64,000 bases of DNA from Stichopus chloronotus (lineage: Eukaryota; Echinodermata; Holothuroidea; Aspidochirotida; Stichopodidae). The DNA lies in NCBI GenBank assembly GCA_021234535.1, contig CM037845.1:2942501-3006500 (forward strand), written 5' to 3'. The notes beneath the pieces are model-generated. The model had not been told where the DNA came from. It did not search any database and was given only the letters and a program-made list of their open reading frames with translations. This document shows, piece by piece, positions 36,880 through 48,300 of this stretch (the first letter of the stretch is position 1; every line of letters starts with the position of its first letter). The position numbers and the translations under genes are program-made.

Positions 36880-37986
36880 AACTGAATTACCATCCATCTA
36901 TCTGTCAGTCCGTCAAAGGGGTTACAAGAGGCAAATAATGGGAAGCAGAGCATTTGGGGCATTTTTAAGCATTCTCTGTGACATTTTAAAGTAATAAGCT
37001 TAGTCAATCAAGTGAGAATTTGTGCTGTGTTATCATACATCAAATTTTACAGAGGAATTATATTTGGTTTTATTCAAATTGTTCTTTACTTGTGCCACCC
37101 ATCTTTCAGTATTTTCAAATTATGGCATGATGTATTTCCCACCTCTGTTTTCTCTTTACAAAGTAAATTTCAAGTTGAATATTTATTTTGTGTGGTCTGT
37201 GGTGACATCTAACTTGAAGAAATTGTTTATCATCCGAATTCAGTTTGGTTTAATGGACTTATTTTAAGTTCAGCAAATGTGCAAGGTGTAATAATGTGTA
37301 TAGATTTCACATCACAGATATGATTGTTTTGTAAACATTAACATTACTGAGACAGAACTAAGTGTTGTTGCTCTGTGAAACACAGTCTTAAAGGAATAAA
37401 TATCTTCTTGCACTTTCTCTCATCCCTCTGTCTTCCCAACCCTAGGAAATACGAAAAGAAATTTGGATGTTTGTTCATTAGCGCATAAAAATGCAAAGGT
37501 CATTGTAAACTATGCACCAAATCCACAGTGTTGTTCTCTAAGGTTTCACTTCTAGTCTCGAGAGATGTGTATTGTACCTGATATGCCTGACAAGGTTAGG
37601 TCATGGTCAGAGACATTAGGAAAAGTTAGGGGATACAAGTCTTGAGACTTTTCAAAATACATGGTATCATATTATGCATTGTATGAAACTATTCTTGTAA
37701 GTGGTTTGGTGTGTTCAAGACAACTTAGGGGGTTTGCTTTCTTTCATGTGCATAATCTTCCTGGGCAATGGTAGAAGGAGATGCAATTAAATAAACGTGT
37801 GAAATGAATTCATTTGTCAAGAGTTTGGTGAGATTTCTGCGATGTGCAGTTTGAGCTAATTCTGTTAAAGTTGTAAAGACATTAATATTGCATCTTGCAA
37901 CAAATTGGAAATTTGTCTTCAAGAAAGAGATAGAAGGAACATACATGTGTCAGTAATCATTTGTGATATGAACATAATGTATACCA

Positions 37987-38015
37987 AATAAATTGGAAAG
38001 TACAAAAGAAATAAA
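37987..38015 (+). terminator. SOD2 poly(A) signals
   Basis: Two AATAAA hexamers at 37987-37992 and 38010-38015 close a 3' UTR of about 1.1 kb. A nearer AATAAA at 37395-37400 could give a shorter form. Confidence 0.5.
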
Positions 38016-40019
38016 GTCTTTAAATGTTTACAGCTGGTCCTACAAAGAGACTTTTATTCAACTGCCAATACAGGTTGTAAACAAGTGTGAATGTCATGTT
38101 TTCTCTTGAAGTCCCGGTGTAAAAAGTTCTTAGTAAAATGAAGTGAGGGGATTAATTTTAATTCAACACTGTAAAATATGACAAAGTATGGATCAATTTG
38201 GCATATGGTCAATGTGGAGGGACAGTTAAAGTAGATTTAGGGACTTTGTCAGGAGTGGGGAGAACATCAGGTATTAATACAGCAGTCTTGTTGAATATTT
38301 GACAAATGTCACTATTAGAATAAATGAGATAGCTATGACATGTTAATTAACGTTACTTATTATGAACTTGACTGGCTGTGCTTGTGAATAAGTCACAGGC
38401 TCAGCAATGGAGCTAGCCCACAGTAAGACTTTCTCGTACTAGAGCAGCAAGGAATTGGGAGTTAGATCATTGAGACGTAGAGTATTAAGTATGTAGCTTC
38501 ATGAAGTTTGTATCTAGCTGGTATCTATTATCAATTGATGAATATTCAACATTTCCAATTAGTGACTCTTGATAAATGGTCCTAGTATGTGCTGTGCTTG
38601 TTCTAAATTTTGGCCAACTGTTGTAGCAGAAGTGAGGGTTGGTTAAGTTTTGTCAAAAATGTGATTAAACTCCCCATTCAGAACCTCATGTTGAAGAGGC
38701 CTACAAAACCTAAAAGTTAACAAATTTCCCCTGTTGAAAATACTTGTCCAAGGTGTTCTTAGACATTTACACTTTTGTAAATAACAGCATCCTCGGGTAT
38801 TCCACTGGGAAAAAACATTACTGATAGAAGTTTACTCTGCTTTCTAGAGTTTAAATCAATTATGACAGTTCGTGATACTACTGTATGGTAGGAAAAACAA
38901 AAACGTCTGTGGACGACAACAAACCAACATAACTAAATTTTCAGAATACATCTGAGTTAGTGTAAAGTTTGGGCATGTCATTACAAGTAGTTGGTGTCAT
39001 TGCGGAGTAAAAATGCTATGAACCCACTATCACTCTCCCTTAGGATGAAAATCCCCTGCAAACTTATTACCTGTGTAGGCCTAGATACAAATATGTTCAA
39101 GTATTTAATTGAATCATGGTCCATAGTTTGGCAAATAAAATTATGCATTGCCAATCATTTTGTGATTTCTGCATCCTGGCTACCAACAACTTGATCACTA
39201 TGGCACAGGTGTAAAAGCATGGACCCATGACTGCCTTTTTTTTCCGAAAAAGTTGCCATCATCACAGAGATTGCTTTACATTGGCCCACATCAACACCTG
39301 TCCCGTGGAGCCTATAATTCAGCCATTCTTTGTTTGCTTTGAGCGCATTAATGATCTAGCTCGCGTATGGGGAGAGGGGGATAAGAATTGCGTCATTTGT
39401 GTTATCAGCAAGTTCCTGGCATCCAAGTTGCCCTTCCGTGATGTGCACATTGCAGTTCATACCCGGCATACTCCACTAGAGTGGCATGTACGTGGTCCGT
39501 ATGTAGTAGACTGGACTGGTAATGTGGCACCACTCAAAATTTGAAGAACCGATATTTGAAATTCATACGACTGGCGGGTGCCATGGAATCGACATGTTTG
39601 GAAGTGTCCTATTGGTTACAGGTTTCAATCACTGCACGTAAAGTTGTGTTCTTGATGCATGATATGCAGCAACAAGCATATGTCAATTTGGAGGGGTGGG
39701 GATGTGGGCATGGGGCGGCATGTTTCCTGACTGTTTCATTGCTTTTTTGAATGGGACTCTGAATCATTCGTCCACCCCCAACCCTCGGTACTTTTTCTGA
39801 CCTAAAACGAAAAGTAAAATGTTAACAAAGTTTTTAATGGGAGTGTAAATATTCAAACTTGTGTTCTTAATTTAACTTCAAGTTGTAGTACCCACAAACT
39901 TCTCTGAAGTTGGCAAGGCCAGAGACACAATGGGGCGGGGCCATCATTCCGGTGCCATACGAGAGGCATTGTTATCCACGAATTTTCTATGTAATCTCAG
40001 TGGCAACTGCCAGAACTGA

Positions 40020-40271
40020 GGGGGGGGGGGGGGGGGGCTTTTAGTGCACAGACCCCCACCTACCATGACTGTATGAGTTTACTGCATTTGCCAAGTTCTC
40101 CAGGAAGCATAATTCATTGTTTGTTTCTTGTATATTTGTTTATTTCACTTCCATGTGCACATGAGCTATACTGTCATTGGCGTCAATCCTGGGGAATGTC
40201 CCCTTGTTTCGATAGGTGAGGACGTAATATCACATGTCCCCCCCCCCCCCCACCCACACACACACACACAC
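40020..40271. repeat. G18 tract, C14 tract and (CA)n
   Basis: An uninterrupted run of 18 G at 40020-40037 is followed about 200 bp on by 14 C at 40238-40251 and a CA microsatellite to 40271. Such runs are prone to slippage and assembly error. Confidence 0.85.
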
Positions 40272-40374
40272 ATTTTGTAAAAGAGAAATGTTTTTGCTCA
40301 CTTTTTGTATGGTAGGGGACAAAACTGCAACAAAACTTAGAGCGACGACAATCGGAAAATCTTAAGTACAAAAT

Positions 40375-40620
40375 AGAATTTTTCATATCTCAGTCTAGCA
40401 AATTTTATGACGTACAATGATGCCAAATATTGCACTTGATTGTGAGGTTACCTAGTAACTAAAGAAATTTCTCAAAAAAAATTGAAATCCCATTTGAATT
40501 TCTCATATTTCAGTCTAGGAGTGATGATAGTCAAAAAGTCTGACATACCAATTTGAATTTTTCATATCTCAATCTAGAACATTTTATGACTTTAAAAGAA
40601 CTTACTTTAAGCCAAGTATT
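40375..40620. repeat. Local degenerate tandem repeat
   Basis: The phrase TTTTTCATATCTCAGTCTAG or a close variant recurs near 40380, 40500 and 40558. Two copies continue into an AAATTTTATGAC or ACATTTTATGAC word and a shared TATTGCACT word. Confidence 0.6.
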
Positions 40621-41211
40621 GCACTAGAATGCATCTTAGTTTACCTTGCGGGTTCAAAATTTCTCCAAACGGGGTGGGGAACATTCTCCCTTACAACCCT
40701 CTCACAGATCTAGTCCAACCCTCATGGTTCCTCTTGCTCCCCCATCAATTACAATCCTTTTGTATATATGGCATATTTTTTCTCTTCAATGTGGCTATCA
40801 TTTTCAAACGTTATCGGTGCAAGAACGAGTTTTACTTTGTCATGCAGTCATCGACATCATCATCTTCCTGCCCGCAGTGCGCCCAAATGGCTCTTCAGTC
40901 TCCTCAGGCCAAGTCTCCACCCCTGCTGAAAACCCCCGATAGGTGCTTCATATGTCAAATCGATGACGCATAGGCTAAGCAAAATATGTCCCCAATTATT
41001 AGATCCTGGCGGTACTATGGTAATTTCTGTTTACATTCTATTCATGTTCGTCTAGTTTTGCCGAACCGTCGAAAGTTTTTTTTTTTTCTCGAAATTTCGC
41101 AGAGAGTTTTTAACCTACTCTCCGTGAGACATTTCGCTGGAAATTCCCATATACATATTACCATTTCTCATAGATCGTTTTCCAATTTGTAGATATGATA
41201 TCCTTCTTTTA

Positions 41212-41412
41212 AGACTGGGTACATGCAGCCTCGGACACTAGAACAGAAACGTCGTTTGACTGCTTGGGGGGTTTGCGGAACCCAGATTTTCTTGTTCGCT
41301 GCGCGCTAACTCATCCTGGCCCTTCCTTTGGGCCTTCAGGCCATCTGGGAGGTTTGAAAAGCCCCAAATTTCGCGCCGCGCTAATGAATGGTGGCGCCCA
41401 GCTTAAATAGTC
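41212..41412 (+). repeat. Dispersed repeat family A, longest copy
   Basis: Begins GGGTACATGCAGCCTCGGAC, contains GGCCATCTGGGAGGTTTGAA and ends GGTGGCGCCCAGCTTAAATA. This is the best reference copy in the window. It is locally CpG-rich, suggesting it is younger than the others. Confidence 0.65.
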
Positions 41413-41530
41413 TTGCCGCACATGCCGCCTCAGACCAGTCTCCGTCCCCGATTAAAACCCCTGGACACGTGCCCTGGCATTGTAATTCATAGATTTTTGA
41501 CAATATGTTATTTCAATCACTAGACTCTTG

Positions 41531-41922
41531 ACTTGTTCAGTAAAGCTGTTTACAGTGGTGCTGAGGGGGTTATTTGGGTTCCTGTTGTCCGATTTAGGTC
41601 TTTTCAGGTTGCCTGGTACAGCTGATGGGCTGCGGGGCTGGACAGGTTCTCCACCCCTCCCAGCGTTTGGGAAAGTGGCTAAAAACTGGGGGATACACTC
41701 TCGTCCGTCTGATGGGGACGTTAAATGGCGGTCCAGGGAGCAGGTTTTGGTTTGCATAGTTTGCATTGGCGATTGTCTGGTTTCACCCCTGCCTCATTAT
41801 CCTCTGGACACTTATCAAAAAGAGTAGTCGAGGAGAGTAGGCGAATTTCGCCGGTGTTCATCCTCGATCAACACGGTATAGGGTCCTTGATGAGCCCATA
41901 TGGGGCTTCCTGATCCTCAACT
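41531..41922 (+). mobile_element. SINE copy 2, lacking the tRNA-like head
   Basis: Aligns with 32541-32912 from the word ACTTGTTCAGTAAAGCTG through GATGGGGACGTTAAATGGC to the CAGCGAATTTC/GGCGAATTTC and TGATCYTC words. No A or B box was found at its left edge, so it looks 5'-truncated. Confidence 0.75.
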
Positions 41923-42593
41923 TTCAAATTCAAATTATCTGAACGGTTTTGCCGTTGCAATAGCATTCAAAGGTACAGAAATACTTGATTTCAAAGCTCA
42001 CAATTCTGCAAACACTTCAGAGTTTCCGGGGTTTTTCTTCTGGTCACGTTTATGGACATTCCCCTAGATCCCCAGGGGAAAACCTATTGGACCTGTCCAA
42101 TATACCCAAAGCCATCGTGCCGGTGCATAGATCCCTGTCAGGTCAGTTTTAATCATTCAAACCTGTCAGTTAGTCAAACATGCCCTGCCCCTTCCCCCCC
42201 CCCCCACATTTCAGTTTGGATGGACTACCCTCTGGCTATAAATCAGCCATTGAAAATAGTAGAAAAGCAAAGAAGGTAACAGTATTCAATCTACCGCACA
42301 GGCAGCGTGGGAACGGTGAGATGGAATAAGGTATATAACTGAGTTGATTCCAAGCAGATTTACCACATTACAAAACAAAGGAGAGTGATAAATAGAGAGA
42401 GAGTAAAAGGGGGAGAAAAGGAAAAACAGCCTTAAAACATATTTCAATCAAATACTCGAAGGAAAGTATAAGTACATTCTAACTGGTGTGTCATCTCAAC
42501 CTCCAGTCTGATATGTATTACCATTTTTATTGATTGATTTTCTTATCTGCTTGAAATTTGCAGGCATGTGAGACTGGGAGACCCCTATTTCAA

Positions 42594-42714
42594 GGTTGGG
42601 TACATCCAGTTTAGGACACCTTGGAAGCTTTTTCAAGGAGGTTTGTAAAACCAAATGCTTTGCTTGCAGACTACCCTTCAACAGATATATGGTGGCGCTC
42701 CGCTTAGATAGCAG
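42594..42714 (+). repeat. Dispersed repeat family A
   Basis: Begins GGGTACATCCAGTTTAGGAC and ends GGTGGCGCTCCGCTTAGATA. It has the same landmarks as the 41212 copy but is shorter, lacking the middle segment. Confidence 0.6.
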
Positions 42715-43279
42715 TTTGTGCTCCCATGTGCACTGGTTGCAGTCCTAGTGTCCCCCCCCCCCCACACCCTTTTACAAAAAGTCCGGATACATCACTGATA
42801 TGAGCAGAGATTAATGTCAGATGTCACTCCTCCACTTTCAAAATCAGAAGGACACCCATATAACACAAAAGTAGGTTCATTGATATGAAGCTGGACTGCC
42901 TGTAAGCAAACTATTACAGAGTACAAATTGTTGTGCTACGGATGTAGCGTATGTCCATTTGAGAGTGACTACTTGCACCAATGTGCATCATTCGACCGCA
43001 TGTTGTCCCAAAAAGGTTTACTGTGAATATGTTTAAACAACGATATTTCATTTTCTTGTCTGGCTAACGTAATGAAATGCTTGTCCTTTGATTATCTGAC
43101 ATAACATAGCTACTGGTGTAACCATGTAATGCTCTTTTTGGTAACCGTAGAGAAAAGGCTCTCTGAGCTAGCTACAGCTATAGTATCACAGAACAACTTG
43201 ATGGACTTTCAACCATGCATTGCATGTAGGTACGCGGGCAATACACAATACTGGGTTGGCTGCACATAACACATTTTGT

Positions 43280-43735
43280 AGATTGGCCACATACATGTAC
43301 AGCAGCCTACCGTCTCTACTGTACACACAAACCCTTACGTACGTATGGAGTGTACACACGAGTGCGCATGCATAGTCTTATTCGTACTCGAACATGGAAG
43401 AACCATCTCGGAAGATATACTTGTAAACTGAAAAGAAACCGAATTGCCATCCATTTGCCACCTTTTTCGGGTTCTGTGCTGACCCATATGTCTGTACGGA
43501 AAGTAGGTTATCACTATCAATTACGGTTTACACCACTGTAATATGAAAATAATTTAAAATTATCTGTAACTTAACGAGCTACATCGTACACGGCTTGAAA
43601 TTGAATTGCTGAATAGGTTGTTTAGGAGCCTTATGTTATGATTTCTATGTAATTGTATGCGGTAGGTTACTAAGGTTAGGAGTGCGATAATTGGCCGTTA
43701 CTCTAAAATAAATACGCATATTCGTTTCTAGAGGC
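43280..43735 (+). promoter_or_regulatory. Candidate WTAP promoter / 5' exon region
   Basis: CpG is clearly denser here than in neighbouring sequence, for example around TACGTACGTATG and CGAGTGCGCATG. WTAP needs a non-coding 5' exon because its ATG directly follows a splice acceptor. This is the best upstream candidate, but no donor or start site was fixed. Confidence 0.35.
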
Positions 43736-44854
43736 AGAAACTGAAATCAAGTTAATTCCAGGCTTAAAGTCAGTCTTTCAGTTGTGGATTAGTTATTGCA
43801 GGTATTTGTAGCTTTCACCTTGTTGCTATCAAAAATGCTGTAATTACTAATTGGTTGCACTTGCAGAGTGCCAGGGCTGGAGGCTGAACAAAACAATTGT
43901 GGGCAAGGTGCAAGAGAAATGAGAAAAGTTATAGGCAAGCCCAGTGGCTACAATAAAACCTGTGGGCCTCATGAGTTTGGATTTGCATGAATAGGCTGTT
44001 ATACGAACAGATTGATCAAATTATTGAGTGATGGTACTCTGCAGGAATACAGAGTTCCTTCACGAAAATTTTCACTGACTGGCTGAGTTACATACAAAGC
44101 GTTCCAACCTACCCCTAGGGTAGGCCTAATGACAACATTAGGCTAATACTAGTAGCCTAGTATCAAGACTAAAAGCTGCAACATCACTTGAGCCTTGAGG
44201 TGAGATTTGGCCAACATGAACATGTCCATGCACAGAAGAACTTTGAGTATGACAACTAAGTGCAGTATGTTACTAACAAATTGAGTCACGATGAATGTTT
44301 TTAATGCACATAGCACAATCCAGTCTGCATTTCATGCAGTACAATGTGAAGATCTTTTTTGTGAGCACCGACTCTTTCCTGGCATGATGGCAGTGAAACA
44401 GTTGTTACCTGGGGGTAACTGACATACACAAAAGAAATCATCCATGGCATACAACTTGTAAGGCCTAGCCTAATTGCTGTACATTTTGTACTGCAAACTA
44501 GCATTAGGCTTAGTCAGGACTGCAGCTATAAAATTTTCTGCTGTTTTATGTTTGCACTTAATTCACATTTAAGTCCAACACAAAATATGATTATTTCCTG
44601 CTAAATATGAAAGAATGTGGGTAAGTTCATGTGAAACACAATCATTGTACAGCAGAGTATGCCATATTATATTTTGTGTAACATAAAACCTGTATTTTGT
44701 TGGTGCAGGAATGCTGACACCTGGTTGCAACTGTGGTGTCGACATTACATGAAATGTGCCCTGGAGTGCAATGAGACCATTCAAGATGGTTCAGGATGTT
44801 TCTTTGATAATGTAGCTTTGTTGAGATTGTAATGCCCTTTTACACTGTTGCTGA

Positions 44855-44935
44855 AGTGTGAAATAAGTGTGAGAAAGTATGAGAAGTATGAGAAATAAGT
44901 AAGTGTGAAATACGTGTGAGTACTTTGTGTTAATG
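44855..44935. repeat. AAGTGTGAGAAATA-type short tandem repeat
   Basis: Repeated AAGTRTGAGA/GTGAAATA words at irregular 9- to 21-bp spacing. Confidence 0.6.
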
Positions 44936-45354
44936 TGAGATTTTTTAATTTACATGTAGCTGGTGCAAGCCTGGCCGGGAGTTCTTTGGCAGACGGGCAT
45001 TGGTTGCCTGTCTTTGGCATCTTCCAACAGTCATTTTTGGGGGATTGCCCGTCTTAACATGCCAGGCCTGAGCTGGTGTCTATGGTAGCCCATAGGCAAA
45101 CTATGTGCTGTGAGGAAAAGATGGTACAGATTCTTCTCCAATGTACAATTGTTGTGAGTTTAGGTAATGAAAAGTGTGCTAGCTTAAACATGATATTTAC
45201 TGTCATCAAATTACTGTTACGAAAACAGCAACTTAGTGACTTTTACTTGAATGTTCATTTCTGACTCTATCAACCCGCGTATTGTTTTCTCATATCAGCA
45301 CATTTCTTGTGGTGTTGTCAATTATTCATGTTCGTACATTATTTGTTGTTACAG

Positions 45355-48300
45355 ATGGCAGAAGACCAACCACCTCTGAAAAGGGTAAGCACATTCAAGT
45401 ACCTAGAAGTGTGAGAGGGAGTGCATTGGTTTGCGAAGTATGCCAGAAAGTATCTTTACAATTTCGTTTTTCCCTCTGTTGAAATTTTATTGCTCTATGT
45501 GGTATTGTTTGTGTATTTTTTTTTCCATAAAATGAATTATAGACAGTGTGAAGGAATCAAATTGTTTGTGGTAGTACCTGTTTGAAAACATTAACTGTGG
45601 CTTCATCACATGCTTCATAATGTAAGCAGAGAGGATGTGCCTCCCCAGACGCTTTGAGTTTGAAGGCCATGGCCATGCATGTTTGTTTTTGTTTTACTGA
45701 TAGATGTGATCACCATTAAGTTCTTATGAAAATCCTTCTCAAACGTCTGATGTACACTTAAAGAAATCCATGTATTTGAAGTATCCAGGTCCCCAGTATA
45801 CAGCAGTGCAAGGTTCATTGCCAACATGTCACATTATAATCCATAAAAATGATCTCATGTGACACTTTTTTTATGAACATCAGTAGTGCCTGTAGAACAA
45901 TTTTAGTCTACTATATTCCTTCTTGTTGAGGTAGCATTGTGATAAGCTTGGATTTGGAACCGGCAGTGAATTATCAAAACATATATTGGAACTAGCAGTT
46001 GTGCTTCATTTGGTACGATAGATATTTAGTTCATCCCACCACCAGATTTGCTAGATTGTACCAAAACGTAGAGTAGTAAGTTTTGGGTTTGACATTTACC
46101 ACAATGTAGCTCTTTCTTTTGGTAAAAAGGATGAGGAATCTTGGATGGAATAGATGGATGAATGAGAAAAGTCAGTATTTTAGGAAGCTTCTTCAAAGCA
46201 GTTGGAAGTAACTTAAGTTGCAATTAGCATTTTTATACTAATATTTGGATATTTGTGTTTTCATTTTATTGAAGGTCCGTCTCAGTGAGGATTCTTTGAT
46301 GGAGATGAAACGGGAGGATCTCCTCCATAAATGGAAGCAGCAGGATGAGTATGTTGACTTCTTGGAGAGTTCTAGGGCCATGCACTCTGTTGAAGGTATG
46401 TCAACTGTTAAGTTAGGAAGTAGCACTTGAAAAAAAGAATGACATCTATGCAGCCCATACTAAGATATATCAATACACCAAAATTTCTGACTATGAAAGT
46501 AATATTTTTGACATTAAGAGTGGATGTCGGCCAAATCCATGCAATCGTTTTGCATGTTGTGAGGTGGTACATTCACTAGGGGGATTTCCAAATGTCATCT
46601 GAACAATGAGGCACCTTGAAGGTGCTTAGTGATATTATTTTGGGATTGCAAAAGATCCCTCTCCCCCCACCACACACACACACACACACACACAAAAAGA
46701 ACACTCAAGTTTTTAATTTATGTTTTGTTGATAGGGCAATGCCCAGAACTTAGATTTCATTTGTATCATCAGTCTACTTTTTTTTAAACTTTTCTTTTGC
46801 AGTTTTTGATTCGGCAGGTGTTAGCATAGCTGATGCCAGTAGTATTGTTGCTCGACAAACTATACTGTTTATTGTGACTGATGAGCTACTAGAGTCCTGA
46901 TAAAAAAATAAGTCTCAAATCCTTTTAGAGTTTGAATATATTTACTTTCAATACCCATCGCTATTCTGAAAATTTTGGTATGGTTTGTAAGTCATAATTG
47001 CCTGGCATAACTTGCACTTCGTTTTGTACCTGGAATTTGGTAACATCATATTGTTTTTACCGTTCATGTAGTCAGTATTGTGTGAAGTTTGTATTTTTCT
47101 CTTTTCAGTTCAACTAAGTAAGAAGCAGAAACATTCAGATATTAATCCCAGAGAACTTTCTCAACCCTTACATCAGTGAAGGGGGAATATTTTAGGTTAA
47201 ACACAGACATGAAAATGTACAGACTGCTGATCAAATGAATTTGAATGATATCAGATACCAGTTATTTTTATTTAGCATTCTAAAGCATTGATAACAGTTT
47301 CTTGTTCATTGCAAAGAAAGGTTCAAAACCAGAGTTACAAAATCAGCAGAAGAGATGTGTATCATAATAAATCGCACAATCCTTGTCCATAGTATATTCC
47401 AGGAACTTATGTGTGTGTTCCTTCAGCAGTGCATATTTTGTGACATTTGTCCCCAGCTCAGATCATGACAATGATCAGCGAGTCACTCCAAAGAATAGTC
47501 CGTAACATCCCCATACTCCTGTCACAAATGGAGTTTTTTCAATAATGAGCATGTAAGGCATTTTTCCTTAAAAGCAACTCCCAGTTGGTGCACAAAAATA
47601 CTGAAATTGTATCAAATATGGTGGTGAATAACATTCCAGACAGCTGCATGAATAATTCATGATCACGGCATGATGTTCAAAGATCGCAGAATGGTTGTTT
47701 TGTTCACTAAAATTGTTTCTGTCCGACTTCTCTGTCATAGGCTTGGTCATCCTATTCAAAAAATTTTGGCTGTCTCAAATGATCCATACAGCATCCAGAC
47801 TCAAAGCAGAAATAGAGTTGTTGATATTGTAACGTGACACGATTATAGGCTTCCATGGTACCGTATATTGTCAGGGTACAACTTGTGAGATAGTAAGGCA
47901 TTGTCCCAGTCAGATTTAGAGTGGAAACAGAATATGTCATTGGAGGAGAGATTCAAAAGAAAAATTAGACACACGATAAGTTGCATGCATTTGCCGGTTA
48001 GCAGTGCTTCCCACGTGAAAACTGGTGACAGAATGCCATAACAAACTATAAGTTAGACCAAGACTAGGTTAATTTAAAGAAGAATAACAGACAAATGACT
48101 ACCTACTTACATACAGTTACACAAACAGCTGACTCCAAAGTTTCCAAACAACTGTTTTAACAATCAAACACAACAACTGACATTTAACAGTATGTCGTTT
48201 TGTATTCTTATGGAATTTACAAGAATATTTTGAATATTTTTTTTTAAGCTTTTCTATATGTCATCGTCACCTCTGGTTTCCTTTCTTTCAGAAGACATCG

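Larger units (their letters stand above)
38030..43280. other. Intergenic region between SOD2 and WTAP
   Basis: No exon chain was recognised. Short frames such as 39227-39544 and 40629-40973 show no family resemblance. The right half is dense in repeats: homopolymers, family A, a SINE body and local tandem repeats. Confidence 0.45.

Noticed and set aside
39227..39544. 105-codon plus-strand frame between SOD2 and WTAP
   Set aside because: No recognisable domain, and composition typical of non-coding DNA with dispersed repeats nearby.
46800..46860. Short extra WTAP exon after the acceptor TTTTGCAG
   Set aside because: Its length would break the phase into exon 48292-48398, and the protein aligns with known WTAP without it.
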